Source of the DNA: Afipia sp. 64-13
Lineage (GTDB): Bacteria > Pseudomonadota > Alphaproteobacteria > Rhizobiales > Xanthobacteraceae
NCBI GenBank assembly: GCA_001897755.1
Contig: MKUJ01000018.1
Coordinates: forward strand, 116,704-168,688
DNA: 51,985 nt
Direction: 5' to 3'
Part shown: positions 22,410 through 31,208 of the stretch, in pieces
Layout of the letters: every line of letters begins with the position of its first letter
Position numbering within the stretch: position 1 is the first letter of the stretch
Position numbers and translations under genes: made by a program
The notes under the pieces: generated by a model
What the model was told of the DNA's origin: nothing
The model's database searches: none
Seen by the model: the letters and a program-made list of their open reading frames with translations, nothing else

Positions 22410-24716
22410 ATGCCGATTTGGCGCCGCACCATACGTCAAACGCCGGCTCCCCCCGACATGGCGGTGGCCGCTGCGCCCGAAGCTGCGCCCAGATCGGATG
22501 TCAGGGCGGCGAATCGGGAGGCCAAGCCGGCCCGCACCAAGATGATGCGGCAATACGATCTGGTGGACCGGGTCCGCTCCTATAATCCGCGCACCGACGA
22601 GGACCTGCTCAACCGCGCCTATGTCTACGCCATGATGGCTCATGGCGAGCAGAAGCGCGCCTCGGGCGATCCGTACTTCTCCCATCCGCTGGAAGTGGCG
22701 GCGATTCTGACCGACCTCAAGCTCGACGACGCCACCATCGTCGCGGCGCTGCTTCACGACACCATCGAGGACACCGAATCAACCCGCGCCGAGATCGACC
22801 AGTTGTTCGGTTCCGAAATCGGCGCGCTGGTCGATGGACTGACCAAGCTGAAACGCCTGGAACTGGTCTCGCGCGAGGCCAAACAGGCGGAGAACCTGCG
22901 CAAGCTGCTGCTGGCGATCTCCAAGGATGTCCGCGTGCTGCTGGTCAAGCTCGCCGACCGCCTGCACAACATGCGCACCCTCGAATTCATGCTGCCGGCC
23001 TCGCGCCGCCGCATCGCCGAGGAAACCCTCGACATCTATGCGCCGCTCGCCGGCCGCATGGGCATGCAGGAAATGCGCGAGGAACTCGAGGATCTGTCGT
23101 TCCGCGTGCTCGATCCCGATGCGCATGCGGTGGTCACGCAACGACTCGAGGCGCTGGCCGAGCGCAACCGCAATCTGATCGGCGAGATCGAGGCGCAACT
23201 GTCGGCGAACTTCGCCGAGCACGGCATCACCGCGCGGGTGATGGGCCGCCGCAAGCGGCCGTTCTCGATCTGGGTGAAGATGGAGCGCAAATCGGTCGGC
23301 TTCGAGCAGTTGTCCGACATCTACGGCTTCCGCGTCATCACGCAGTCGCTCGAGGCGTGCTACCGCGCGCTCGGCATCGTCCATACCAACTGGCCGGTCG
23401 TGCCCGGACGGTTCAAGGACTACATCTCGACGCCGAAGCAGAACGACTATCGCTCGATCCACACCACCGTGATCGGTCCGGGCAATCAGCGCGTCGAACT
23501 GCAGATCCGCACCGAGGAGATGGACCAGATCAACGAATATGGCATCGCCGCGCACGCCTTCTACAAGGACGGCGTCGGCTCGCCGACTGAACTGCTCAAG
23601 CGCGAGTCCAACGCCTTCGCCTGGCTGCGGCATACCATCGATGTTTTGTCCGAGAGCGCCAATCCGGAGGAGTTTCTCGAACACACCAAGATGGAGCTGT
23701 TCCACGATCAGGTGTTCTGCTTTACCCCGAAGGGCAAGCTGATCGCGCTGCCGCGCGACGCCAACGTCATCGACTTCGCCTATGCCGTGCACACCGACGT
23801 CGGCAACAGCGCGGTGGGCTGCAAGATCAACGGCAAGTTCTCGCCGCTCTCGACCGAATTGCAGAACGGCGACGAGGTTCAGGTGCTGACCTCCGAGGCG
23901 CAGTCGGCGCCGCCCTCGGCATGGGAGACGCTCGCGATCACCGGCAAGGCCAAGGCGGCGATCCGGCGCGCAACGCGCGCGGCGATGCGCGACCAGTATG
24001 CTGGGTTGGGGCGACGCATCGTCGAGCGCCTGTTCATGCGCGCCAAGATCGCCTACGCCGACGACAAGCTGAAGGGCGCTCTGCCGCGTCTGGCCCGTAC
24101 CTCGATCGAGGATGTCATGGCGGCGGTGGGGCGCGGCGAGATCAAGGCCTCCGACGTCGCGCGCGCGATGTATCCCGACTACAAGGAAGAGGCGCGGCAG
24201 GCCGGTCTCAAGGGCACGGCGGCGGCCAAGCCCAAGCCGCTCGATCCGGCGCGCGCGGCCTCCGCGATCCCGATCCGCGGCCTCAACGCCGATCTGCCGG
24301 TGAAGTTCGCGCCCAATGGCGGTGCGGTGCCGGGCGACCGCATCGTCGGCATCGTCACCAGGGGCGAGGGCATCACCATCTATCCGATCCAGGCGCCGGC
24401 GCTGAAGGACTTCGAGGAGGAGCCCGAGCGCTGGGTGGACGTGCGCTGGGACATCGACGAGGCCGCGCCGCCGCAGCGTTTCCCGGCACGGCTGCTGGTG
24501 CAGAATGTCAACGAGCCGGGCAGTCTTGCGCAGGTCGCCAGCGTGATCGCCGAGCATGACGGCAACATCGACAACATCAGCATGAGCCGCCGCTCGCCCG
24601 ATTTCACAGAACTCACCATCGATCTTGAGGTCTATGATCTCAAGCATCTCAACGGTATCATCGCCCAATTGCGCGCCAAGGATGTCGTCGCCAGCGTGGA
24701 GCGCGTCAACGGATAG
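22410..24716 (+). CDS. rsh: Bifunctional (p)ppGpp synthetase/hydrolase (RSH)
   Basis: This is the stringent-response enzyme of alphaproteobacteria, which usually have one long RSH. The 768-residue protein has an HD hydrolase domain with metal ligands at about H92, H116 and D117 (HPLEVA and LLHDTIEDT), so hydrolysis should be active. The synthetase domain follows (LSDIYGFRVI, STPKQNDYRSIHTTV, ELQIRTEEMDQINEYGIAAHA). Next is a TGS domain (VFCFTPKGKLIALPRDANVIDFAYAVH) and a C-terminal ACT domain (SLAQVASVIAEHDGNIDNISM). The ATG at 22410 is used; the conserved region begins near the second candidate, Met46. Confidence 0.96.
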   Translation: MPIWRRTIRQTPAPPDMAVAAAPEAAPRSDVRAANREAKPARTKMMRQYDLVDRVRSYNPRTDEDLLNRAYVYAMMAHGEQKRASGDPYFSHPLEVAAILTDLKLDDATIVAALLHDTIEDTESTRAEIDQLFGSEIGALVDGLTKLKRLELVSREAKQAENLRKLLLAISKDVRVLLVKLADRLHNMRTLEFMLPASRRRIAEETLDIYAPLAGRMGMQEMREELEDLSFRVLDPDAHAVVTQRLEALAERNRNLIGEIEAQLSANFAEHGITARVMGRRKRPFSIWVKMERKSVGFEQLSDIYGFRVITQSLEACYRALGIVHTNWPVVPGRFKDYISTPKQNDYRSIHTTVIGPGNQRVELQIRTEEMDQINEYGIAAHAFYKDGVGSPTELLKRESNAFAWLRHTIDVLSESANPEEFLEHTKMELFHDQVFCFTPKGKLIALPRDANVIDFAYAVHTDVGNSAVGCKINGKFSPLSTELQNGDEVQVLTSEAQSAPPSAWETLAITGKAKAAIRRATRAAMRDQYAGLGRRIVERLFMRAKIAYADDKLKGALPRLARTSIEDVMAAVGRGEIKASDVARAMYPDYKEEARQAGLKGTAAAKPKPLDPARAASAIPIRGLNADLPVKFAPNGGAVPGDRIVGIVTRGEGITIYPIQAPALKDFEEEPERWVDVRWDIDEAAPPQRFPARLLVQNVNEPGSLAQVASVIAEHDGNIDNISMSRRSPDFTELTIDLEVYDLKHLNGIIAQLRAKDVVASVERVNG

Positions 24717-24832
24717 GGTTTCAAGCGAAGCGGGAACCTGCCTTTGCCGGCCATCCTTCACCGGCTTCGGTCGACGACGGCCGGCTCGCGTGAAAGAAAA
24801 CGTGTCATAAAAAAATAGTTGAAGAGATTTTC

Positions 24833-25612
24833 ATGTCTGCTGCTGCCTTGCGCCTTGGAGTCAACGTCGATCATGTCGCCACATTGCGCAACGCGCGCGG
24901 AGGTCTGGTCCCGGACCCGGTTCGCGCCGCGCTGCTGGCGATCGAGTCCGGCGCCGACGGCATCACCGCCCATCTGCGCGAGGATCGCCGCCACATCCGC
25001 GACGAGGACATGGCGCGGCTGAAGCGTGAGCTGTCGCGTCCCGAGATCGGCAAACCGCTGAATTTCGAGATGGCGGCGACCGCCGAGATGCTCGGCATCG
25101 CGCTGGCAACCAAGCCGCACGCGGTCTGCGTGGTGCCGGAGCGGCGCACCGAAGTGACCACCGAAGGCGGCCTCGACGTGGTCGGCCAGCAGGTCGCGCT
25201 GGCGCCGTTCGTGGCGCGCCTGAACGATGCCGGCATCCGCGTCTCGCTGTTCATCGCCGCCGATCCGCAGCAGATCGAAACCGCCGCGCGGCTGAAAGCG
25301 CCGGTGATCGAGATCCATGTCGGCGCCTGGTGCGATGCCGTGATCGAGGGTCGCACGGCGCAGGCCGGGGAGGAATGGCACCGCATCGTCACCGGCGCCA
25401 CGCTCGCGCAATCGCTCGGCCTTGAAGTCCATGCCGGTCACGGTCTCGACTACGCCACCGCCGAGACCATCGCGGCGTTGCCGCAGATTGTCGAACTCAA
25501 CATCGGTCACTTCATGATGGGCGAGGCAATCTTCGTCGGCCTCGCCGAATCGGTGCGGACGATGCGGGCGGCGATGGATCGCGGCCGCTCCCGGATCGGA
25601 TACTCCGCATGA
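24833..25612 (+). CDS. pdxJ: Pyridoxine 5'-phosphate synthase
   Basis: PdxJ performs the ring closure of 1-deoxyxylulose-5-phosphate with 3-amino-2-oxopropyl phosphate to form pyridoxine 5'-phosphate. The 259-residue TIM-barrel protein shows the family start [19 protein letters not shown], then [31 protein letters not shown], and the C-terminal VHAGHGLDY and [16 protein letters not shown] segments. It is complete. The gene overlaps acpS by four bases (ATGA), so both are translated from one message. Confidence 0.97.
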   Translation: MSAAALRLGVNVDHVATLRNARGGLVPDPVRAALLAIESGADGITAHLREDRRHIRDEDMARLKRELSRPEIGKPLNFEMAATAEMLGIALATKPHAVCVVPERRTEVTTEGGLDVVGQQVALAPFVARLNDAGIRVSLFIAADPQQIETAARLKAPVIEIHVGAWCDAVIEGRTAQAGEEWHRIVTGATLAQSLGLEVHAGHGLDYATAETIAALPQIVELNIGHFMMGEAIFVGLAESVRTMRAAMDRGRSRIGYSA

Positions 25613-26040
25613 TCATCGGCATCGGCTCCGACCTGATCGACATCCGCAGGGTCGAGAAGGTCATGGAACGCCATGGCGAGCGCTTTCTGTCCCGTATCTT
25701 CACCGACGTCGAGCGCGCCAAGGCCGAGCGCCGCGCCAAGGCGCCGCGCTCGCTGGTGGCGACCTATGCCAAGCGCTTCGCCGCCAAGGAGGCCTGTTCC
25801 AAGGCGCTCGGCACCGGCATGCATCGTGGGGTGTGGTGGCGCGACATGGGGGTGGTCAATCTGCCGGGCGGCCGGCCGACCATGAAACTGACCGGCGGGG
25901 CGCTGGCCCGGCTCGAATCGCTGCTGCCGGCGGGGCACGAGGCGAGGATCGACCTCACCATCACCGACGACTGGCCGCTGGCGCAGGCTTTCGTCATCAT
26001 TTCGGCGATTCCGGCAGGCACGCAGGCGGCGGGCGGCTGA
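25609..26040 (+). CDS. acpS: Holo-[acyl-carrier-protein] synthase
   Basis: AcpS transfers 4'-phosphopantetheine from CoA to acyl carrier protein. The 143-residue protein has the Mg-binding residues D8 (IGIGSDLID) and E61 ([16 protein letters not shown]), which define the family. The [21 protein letters not shown] segment and the C-terminal [15 protein letters not shown]-like strand complete the fold. It starts inside the pdxJ stop (ATGA) and is 163 bases from lepB. Confidence 0.96.
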   Translation: MIIGIGSDLIDIRRVEKVMERHGERFLSRIFTDVERAKAERRAKAPRSLVATYAKRFAAKEACSKALGTGMHRGVWWRDMGVVNLPGGRPTMKLTGGALARLESLLPAGHEARIDLTITDDWPLAQAFVIISAIPAGTQAAGG

Positions 26041-26203
26041 CCGGTCCAACCGGTCGCCCCGTTGCGGGAACTAAAGAAATTCGCCTTATCTATCAAATAA
26101 TTGTGGGTTTATTGGAGGGCTCTTGATTGCGCCGCCGGCCACAAACGTCTAAAACCCGCGCGAGTGATTTGGGGCCGCCGCGCCCGCAAGACATCAGGTA
26201 GCA

Positions 26204-26962
26204 ATGAGCGTGACATCCGGCACCAAATCCGAAGGCGGCGTTGGCGAAACCGTCCGCGTCATCATTCATGCGCTGATCATTGCGCTGGTGATCCGCACTT
26301 TCCTGTTCCAGCCGTTCAACATCCCGTCCGGCTCGATGAAGGCGACGCTGCTGGTGGGCGACTACCTGTTCGTCTCCAAATATTCCTACGGCTACAGCCA
26401 CTATTCGTTTCCGCTGTCGCCGCCGATCTTCTCCGGCCGCATCTTCGGCTCGGAGCCCGCGCGCGGCGATGTCGTGGTGTTCCGCCTGCCCAAGGACGAC
26501 ACCACCGACTACATCAAGCGCGTGATCGGCCTGCCGGGCGACCGCATCCAGATGAAAGAGGGGCTGCTCTACATCAACGACACGCCGGTGAAGCGCGAGC
26601 GCTTGCAGGATTTCGTCGGCGAGGATCCGTGCGGGTCGGACGCCACCGCGCGCGTCAAGCAGTGGCAGGAGACGCTGCCCAACGGCGTCGTCTACAAGAC
26701 GCTCGATTGTGTTGATAACGGCTTCTACGACAACACCAGTGTCTACACCGTGCCGCCCGGTCATTTCTTCATGATGGGCGACAATCGCGACAACTCGACC
26801 GACAGCCGCGTCTTGTCGGCGGTCGGCTATGTGCCGGAGGAAAATCTGATCGGCCGCGCGCAGATGATCTTCTTCTCCGTGGCCGAAGGCGAGCAGGCGT
26901 GGCAATTCTGGCGCTGGCCGGTCTCGGTGCGCTGGAATCGAATCTTTTCCATCGTGCGATGA
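26204..26962 (+). CDS. lepB: Signal peptidase I
   Basis: LepB removes signal peptides of exported proteins. The 252-residue protein has a single N-terminal membrane helix (VRVIIHALIIALVIRTFLF), then the Ser/Lys dyad: S44 in NIPSGSMKATLLVGD and K105 in DYIKRVIGLPGD. The boxes RGDVVVFRLP and FMMGDNRDNSTDSR are complete. It would act in the periplasm, attached to the inner membrane. Its stop overlaps the rnc start (ATGA), and it heads the coupled lepB-rnc-era chain seen in many proteobacteria. Confidence 0.97.
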   Translation: MSVTSGTKSEGGVGETVRVIIHALIIALVIRTFLFQPFNIPSGSMKATLLVGDYLFVSKYSYGYSHYSFPLSPPIFSGRIFGSEPARGDVVVFRLPKDDTTDYIKRVIGLPGDRIQMKEGLLYINDTPVKRERLQDFVGEDPCGSDATARVKQWQETLPNGVVYKTLDCVDNGFYDNTSVYTVPPGHFFMMGDNRDNSTDSRVLSAVGYVPEENLIGRAQMIFFSVAEGEQAWQFWRWPVSVRWNRIFSIVR

Positions 26963-27849
26963 TCGACGAAGGCACGATCGCGGACTCTCCGGTGAACACG
27001 ACTTCCGATGCGGCCTCGCCGGAAGCCGGTTCGGCTGAGCAGACCGCAACCGAGACCAAAACGGCTGACGTTGTGTCCGCGGCGCCGGCCAAGGGCGGTG
27101 AGCCGTCCGCTGAAGCTGCGAAGCCGAAGAAGGCGCGCAAGCCGAGCGCCAAGGCCATCGCCAAGGCCATCGAGCAGCGCATCGGTTACGCCTTCAACGA
27201 TCCCTCGCTGCTGACCACCTCGCTCACCCACGTCTCGGCGCTGAAACCGTCGCGCTCCCGCAGCGAGAGCTATCAGCGCCTGGAATTCCTCGGCGATCAC
27301 GTGCTCGGCCTGATCGTCTCCGACATGCTCTATCGCGCGTTTCCGAAGGCGGACGAGGGCGAGATGTCGAAGCGCCTCGCCGACCTGGTGCGCAAGGAAG
27401 CCTGCGCCGATGTGGCGAAGTCGCTCGGCCTGCATGAAGGCATCAAGCTCGGTACCGTGGGGCCGGGCGCCAGCGCGCGGCTGCGCAATTCGGTGGTTGG
27501 CGACATCTGCGAAGCGGTGATCGGCGCGATCTTCCTCGACGGTGGCTATCCCGCGGCGGTGAAGTTCGTCGAGGCCAACTGGACCGAGCGGATGCGCAAG
27601 CCGGTGCGGCCGCTGCGCGATCCCAAGACCATCCTGCAGGAATGGGCGCAGGGCCATGGCCTGCCGACCCCGGTCTATCGCGAGATGGAGCGCACCGGCC
27701 CGCATCACGATCCGCGTTTCCGTGTCGCCGTCGAATTGCCGGGCCTCGCACCGGCGGAAGGTGTCGGCGGCAGCAAGCGCGCCGCCGAGAAGGCGGCGGC
27801 GATGGCGCTGCTCAACCGCGAGGGCGTGTCCGGTGGCAAAGATGCCTGA
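26959..27849 (+). CDS. rnc: Ribonuclease III, with N-terminal extension
   Basis: RNase III cleaves double-stranded RNA, including rRNA precursors. The 296-residue product is longer than the usual 220-240 because about 70 low-complexity residues rich in Ala, Glu, Lys and Thr come before the catalytic domain. The domain starts near IEQRIGYAFNDPSLL, and the signature YQRLEFLGDHVLGLIVSDML carries E109 and D113. The C-terminal double-stranded RNA-binding domain is complete (ILQEWAQGHGLPTPVY ... GGSKRAAEKAAAMALL). The ATG at 26959 overlaps the lepB stop. An in-frame ATG at 26899 lies inside lepB and is unlikely. No later Met start is close to the domain edge. Confidence 0.94.
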   Translation: MIDEGTIADSPVNTTSDAASPEAGSAEQTATETKTADVVSAAPAKGGEPSAEAAKPKKARKPSAKAIAKAIEQRIGYAFNDPSLLTTSLTHVSALKPSRSRSESYQRLEFLGDHVLGLIVSDMLYRAFPKADEGEMSKRLADLVRKEACADVAKSLGLHEGIKLGTVGPGASARLRNSVVGDICEAVIGAIFLDGGYPAAVKFVEANWTERMRKPVRPLRDPKTILQEWAQGHGLPTPVYREMERTGPHHDPRFRVAVELPGLAPAEGVGGSKRAAEKAAAMALLNREGVSGGKDA

Positions 27850-28768
27850 AGCAATTCCCGGCGGCGACGCGCCCGCCACGCGCTGCGGCTTCGTCGCGCT
27901 GATCGGCGCGCCCAATGTCGGCAAATCGACATTGGTCAACGCGCTGGTCGGCTCCAAGGTCACCATCGTCTCGCGCAAGGTGCAGACCACCCGCGCACTG
28001 ATCCGCGGCATCGTGGTCGAGGACAACGCCCAGATCGTGCTGGTCGATACCCCCGGCATCTTCGCGCCGAAGCGGCGGCTCGACCGCGCCATGGTCTCCA
28101 CCGCCTGGAGCGGTGCGCATGACGCCGATCTCGTCTGCGTGCTGCTCGATGCGCGCGCCGGCATCGACGAGGAAGCCGACGCCATCCTGAAAAAGCTCGA
28201 AGGCGTCAGGCATCCGAAGTATCTGGTGATCAACAAGATCGACGTGGTGGCGCGGGAGAAACTGCTGGCGCTGGCGCAGCAGGCCAATGGCCGGCTTGCC
28301 TTCGCGCAGACCTTCATGATCTCGGCGCTGTCCGGCGACGGCGTCGACGATCTGCGCCGCGCGCTCGCGGCGGCGGTGCCGGAAGGACCGTTCCATTATC
28401 CCGAGGACCAGATGTCGGACGCGCCGCTGCGGCATCTGGCGGCGGAGATCACCCGCGAGAAGATCTACCGCTATCTGCATCAGGAACTGCCGTATCAGTC
28501 CACGGTCGAGACCGAGAGCTGGACCGAGCGCAAGGACAAGTCGGTGCGGATCGAGCAGACGATTTATGTCGAGCGCGACAGCCAGCGCAAGATCGTGCTC
28601 GGCAAGAGCGGCGCGACCATCAAGGCGATCGGCGCCGACGCGCGCAAGGAGATCGCCGAGATCGTCGGTGCGCCGGTGCATCTGTTTCTGTTCGTCAAGG
28701 TGCGCGACAATTGGGGCGACGACCCGGAGCGCTATCGCGAGATGGGATTGGAGTTTCCGACGGAATGA
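27842..28768 (+). CDS. era: GTPase Era
   Basis: Era is an essential GTPase that binds the 3' end of 16S rRNA during small-subunit assembly. The 308-residue protein has the G1 loop GAPNVGKST (22-30), the G2 region KVQTTRALIRGI, G3 DTPG, G4 NKID, and a C-terminal KH domain (RKIVLGKSGATIKAIG ... REMGLEFPTE). Its start lies eight bases inside the rnc gene, implying translational coupling. Its stop overlaps the next gene's start (ATGA). Confidence 0.97.
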   Translation: MPEAIPGGDAPATRCGFVALIGAPNVGKSTLVNALVGSKVTIVSRKVQTTRALIRGIVVEDNAQIVLVDTPGIFAPKRRLDRAMVSTAWSGAHDADLVCVLLDARAGIDEEADAILKKLEGVRHPKYLVINKIDVVAREKLLALAQQANGRLAFAQTFMISALSGDGVDDLRRALAAAVPEGPFHYPEDQMSDAPLRHLAAEITREKIYRYLHQELPYQSTVETESWTERKDKSVRIEQTIYVERDSQRKIVLGKSGATIKAIGADARKEIAEIVGAPVHLFLFVKVRDNWGDDPERYREMGLEFPTE

Positions 28769-29154
28769 CCGGCGACGAGACCACGGTCCCGGAGAACGTC
28801 CAGCGCTTCGAGGTGCTGCTCTATCTGTCGCTGATGCTGGACGCGCTGTCGTTTCCGTTCCGCGAGGTGCCCGCGAACCTCACCGAATCCCAGGTCATGA
28901 CCACCAATCTGATCAGCGCCGGCCTGATCCTGATGTTCGTCCACATGGTGCGGCTTGCCGCGCGGCGGCACCGGAACTGGGCGCGCTGGGTGCTGCTCGG
29001 CGCACTGGCGCTCTCGGTGGTGTCGTTGGCGGCGGTGGTCGGTGTGGAGGGCTGGGAGACCGACAGCGTGGTCGATGCGGTGTCGTCGGCGCTCACCGCG
29101 GCGGGCCTGTATTATTCCTTCACCGGCGACGCGCGCGGCTGGTTCGACGCCTGA
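28765..29154 (+). CDS. Small membrane protein coupled to era, function unknown
   Basis: This 129-residue protein has about three to four hydrophobic segments: FEVLLYLSLMLDALSF, LISAGLILMFVHMVRLAA, WVLLGALALSVVSLAAVVG and a weaker one near ALTAAGLYYSF. I recognise no named family. The start overlaps the era stop by four bases (ATGA), so it is the last member of the lepB-rnc-era chain. Its place suggests co-expression with RNA processing genes, but no functional clue is in the sequence. Confidence 0.82.
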   Translation: MTGDETTVPENVQRFEVLLYLSLMLDALSFPFREVPANLTESQVMTTNLISAGLILMFVHMVRLAARRHRNWARWVLLGALALSVVSLAAVVGVEGWETDSVVDAVSSALTAAGLYYSFTGDARGWFDA

Positions 29155-29316
29155 CGCGCGTCCACGCGCTCTGCAAAATGTGCCCGCCGGGAAGATTGTG
29201 CCGTATGCGGTGATGTAGCGTCGCAGAGGCGGCCTTTGATCATATTCGCAAATCCGCCGCGCGCCGCTGGCGTGGGACTTGCTTCAAACAGCCTCGGATA
29301 AGTTTCGGAGGCGGGA

Positions 29317-29787
29317 ATGCTGGTTCAGGCAGGGGTGGTGCAGGCACCGCTGGTCGCGCAGACGGGTGCGGCGCGGATGGATCGGGCGGCGCAGGATGCC
29401 AACGGACAGGCGGCGGGCGCGGACGATGCCGCGACGGCCGGCTCCGGCATCGCTCGCTATGATTTCTCCAGCATGTCGCCGGCGCAGATGCGCGACACCG
29501 TGAACCGGTTGATCCGCAGCGGCGATCTCAGTCTCGACGAAACGGGCAATCTGCTGTCGATCATGGCGCCGCCGTCGGCGCGCCTGCGGGTGGACGGCAC
29601 CCAGGTCCCGGCGACTGAGGCCGAGAGGATCGACAACACCCCGGTCGATGCCTTCGCCATGCTGCGCGAGGGGATTGCCGGGGCGCGCTGGCGCAATGAC
29701 AGCGCAAGCGAGGCAGCGCTGACGCGCACCATCGCCGCCTTGCAGCGCGTGCAGGGCACGGTTTCGTCGGTCGATATCCGGGCCTGA
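29317..29787 (+). CDS. Conserved hypothetical protein
   Basis: The predicted product has 156 residues. The first 45 are low-complexity and Ala/Gly/Gln-rich, and the ordered part follows (YDFSSMSPAQMRDTVNRLIRSGDLSLDETGNLLSIMAP). The pattern of short polar helices with SxDETG resembles proteins that have disordered N-termini, but I recognise no family. There is no membrane helix or signal peptide. The ATG has GGAGGCGG eight bases upstream, which supports expression. It sits between the era chain and recO and could be read with recO, 62 bases further on. Confidence 0.7.
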   Translation: MLVQAGVVQAPLVAQTGAARMDRAAQDANGQAAGADDAATAGSGIARYDFSSMSPAQMRDTVNRLIRSGDLSLDETGNLLSIMAPPSARLRVDGTQVPATEAERIDNTPVDAFAMLREGIAGARWRNDSASEAALTRTIAALQRVQGTVSSVDIRA

Positions 29788-29849
29788 GCGATTGCTGTCG
29801 CATACCGGAACCCGGACGGCGGGCCGCCTGATCGTGTAAGGTCCGATTC

Positions 29850-30596
29850 ATGGAGTGGACCGACGAGGGCATCATTCTGGGCGTCCGGCGGCATGGCGAG
29901 AGCAGCGCCATTGTCGAACTGATGACGCGTGGCCATGGCCGCCATCTTGGCCTGGTGCGCGGCGGCGCTGGCACGCGGCTGCGCCCGCTGCTGCAGCCGG
30001 GCAATAGCGTCAGCGCGGTGTGGCGGGCGCGGCTCGACGAGCATCTGGGCTATTATCAGCTCGAAGGTATGCGGCTGCGCGCCGCCACGGTGTTCGCCTC
30101 GTCCTTCGCCGCCTATGGCGTCACCCATCTGGCCTCGCTGGCGCGGCTGTTGCCCGAGCGCGCGCCGCATGACGACATCTACGATCTGCTGGACGCCATC
30201 CTGAACGATTTCGACGATCCGGCAACGGCGGGGGCGCATCTGGTCCGCTTCGAACTGGCGATGCTGACCGAGCTTGGTTTCGGTCTCGATCTGTCGGCCT
30301 GCGCCGCCACCGGGGCGACGCACGATCTGGTCTATGTCTCGCCGAAATCGGGCTGCGCCGTCTCGCGCAGCGCGGGCGAGCCGTGGCGCGAGCGGCTGTT
30401 GCCGCTGCCGGCATTCCTCTCCGACGAAGGCGAGGGCGGCTGGACCGAGCAGGACATCCGCGACGGCTTCCGGCTCACCGGCCTGTTCCTGATGCGCAAC
30501 GTGCTGGAGCCGCGCGGGCAGAAGCATTCCGATGCGCGCGAGGGGTTCATCGCGGCGGTGACCCGGCCGCGCGCGGTGCCGGTTGCCGCCGAATAA
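29850..30596 (+). CDS. recO: DNA repair protein RecO
   Basis: RecO helps load RecA at gaps by displacing SSB and working with RecR. The 248-residue protein has the N-terminal OB fold ([26 protein letters not shown], then [15 protein letters not shown]), the middle [42 protein letters not shown], and the C-terminal zinc-ribbon-region strands, in which most cysteines are reduced to LSACAATG and KSGCAVS. Length and order match. It is 62 bases after the hypothetical at 29317 and is convergent with the Gly/Tyr-rich gene. Confidence 0.94.
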   Translation: MEWTDEGIILGVRRHGESSAIVELMTRGHGRHLGLVRGGAGTRLRPLLQPGNSVSAVWRARLDEHLGYYQLEGMRLRAATVFASSFAAYGVTHLASLARLLPERAPHDDIYDLLDAILNDFDDPATAGAHLVRFELAMLTELGFGLDLSACAATGATHDLVYVSPKSGCAVSRSAGEPWRERLLPLPAFLSDEGEGGWTEQDIRDGFRLTGLFLMRNVLEPRGQKHSDAREGFIAAVTRPRAVPVAAE

Positions 30597-30630
30597 ACCG
30601 GGGCGGACCCACAAAACAGGCAAACGAAAA

Positions 30631-30650
30631 CGGGCCGGAAAACCGGCCCG
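30631..30650. terminator. Bidirectional terminator between recO and the convergent gene
   Basis: CGGGCCGG-AAAA-CCGGCCCG is a perfect 8-bp stem. On the minus strand the stem is followed by TTTTCGTTTG, a fair T-run; on the plus strand by CTTGTCATCGTCTTT, a weaker one. It sits exactly between the two convergent stops. Confidence 0.75.
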
Positions 30651-30678
30651 CTTGTCATCGTCTTTGAAATTCCGGCGA

Positions 30679-30972
30679 TCAGTAGCGGTAGTAGCCGCGG
30701 CGATACATGCGCGGGCCGCCATAGCCGTAATAAGGGCGGGGACCGTAATAGCCGGGGCCGGGGCCGTAATAGCGCGGGCCGGTCCGGTAGCAGCTGCGCA
30801 CCCAGGCAAACCCGTTCCAGACGCGGCGGCACACCAGGGCCACCGGCTCGGTCTGCGAGGCCGGTGCGCCGGCAAGGCCGGGCAGGGTCATCGCCTGGGC
30901 GGGGGCGCTGGCCAGCGATCCGGCGCCGGCAACAGCCACGGCGGCGACCGCCGCAAAAATCAAACGACGCAT
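30679..30972 (-). CDS. Small secreted Gly/Tyr-rich protein
   Basis: The 97-residue product has a signal peptide (MRRLIFAAVAAVAVAGAGS, cleaved after about PAQA) and a short mature part: TEPVALVCRRVWNGFAWVRSCYRTG, then a tail of Tyr, Gly, Pro and Arg (RYYGPGPGYYGPRPYYGYGG). Two cysteines flank the WNGFAWVR patch. Similar small periplasmic or surface proteins with such tails occur in many Bradyrhizobium relatives and have no known role. The ATG at 30972 is preceded by AAGGAGGAG. An upstream in-frame start at 31101 gives no better signal. Confidence 0.82.
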   Translation of the reverse strand: MRRLIFAAVAAVAVAGAGSLASAPAQAMTLPGLAGAPASQTEPVALVCRRVWNGFAWVRSCYRTGPRYYGPGPGYYGPRPYYGYGGPRMYRRGYYRY

Positions 30973-31208
30973 ATAAAACTCCTCCTTCAAGGGCCTTCGC
31001 TTTAATGGCCTTCGCCAACCCTTCCGGCCGGGTGCCGGCAGGCGCTTCGAGATAAGGGCGACGTTCCGCACACCGCGAGACGACCCGGCCCCTGTGCGCA
31101 TTCAACACGCTGAATTATGGCGGAAGAATTACCGACTGGCGATTCACGCCTTCATGAACGGCCTGATTCATTCTTGTTCATCGGGGCGGCAGGGGCTAAC
31201 TGCTCCTC

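Noticed and set aside
22779-24761. 660-codon minus-strand frame opposite rsh
   Set aside because: It is a mirror of a complete RSH gene, with biased Asp/Arg/Leu composition typical of antisense frames.
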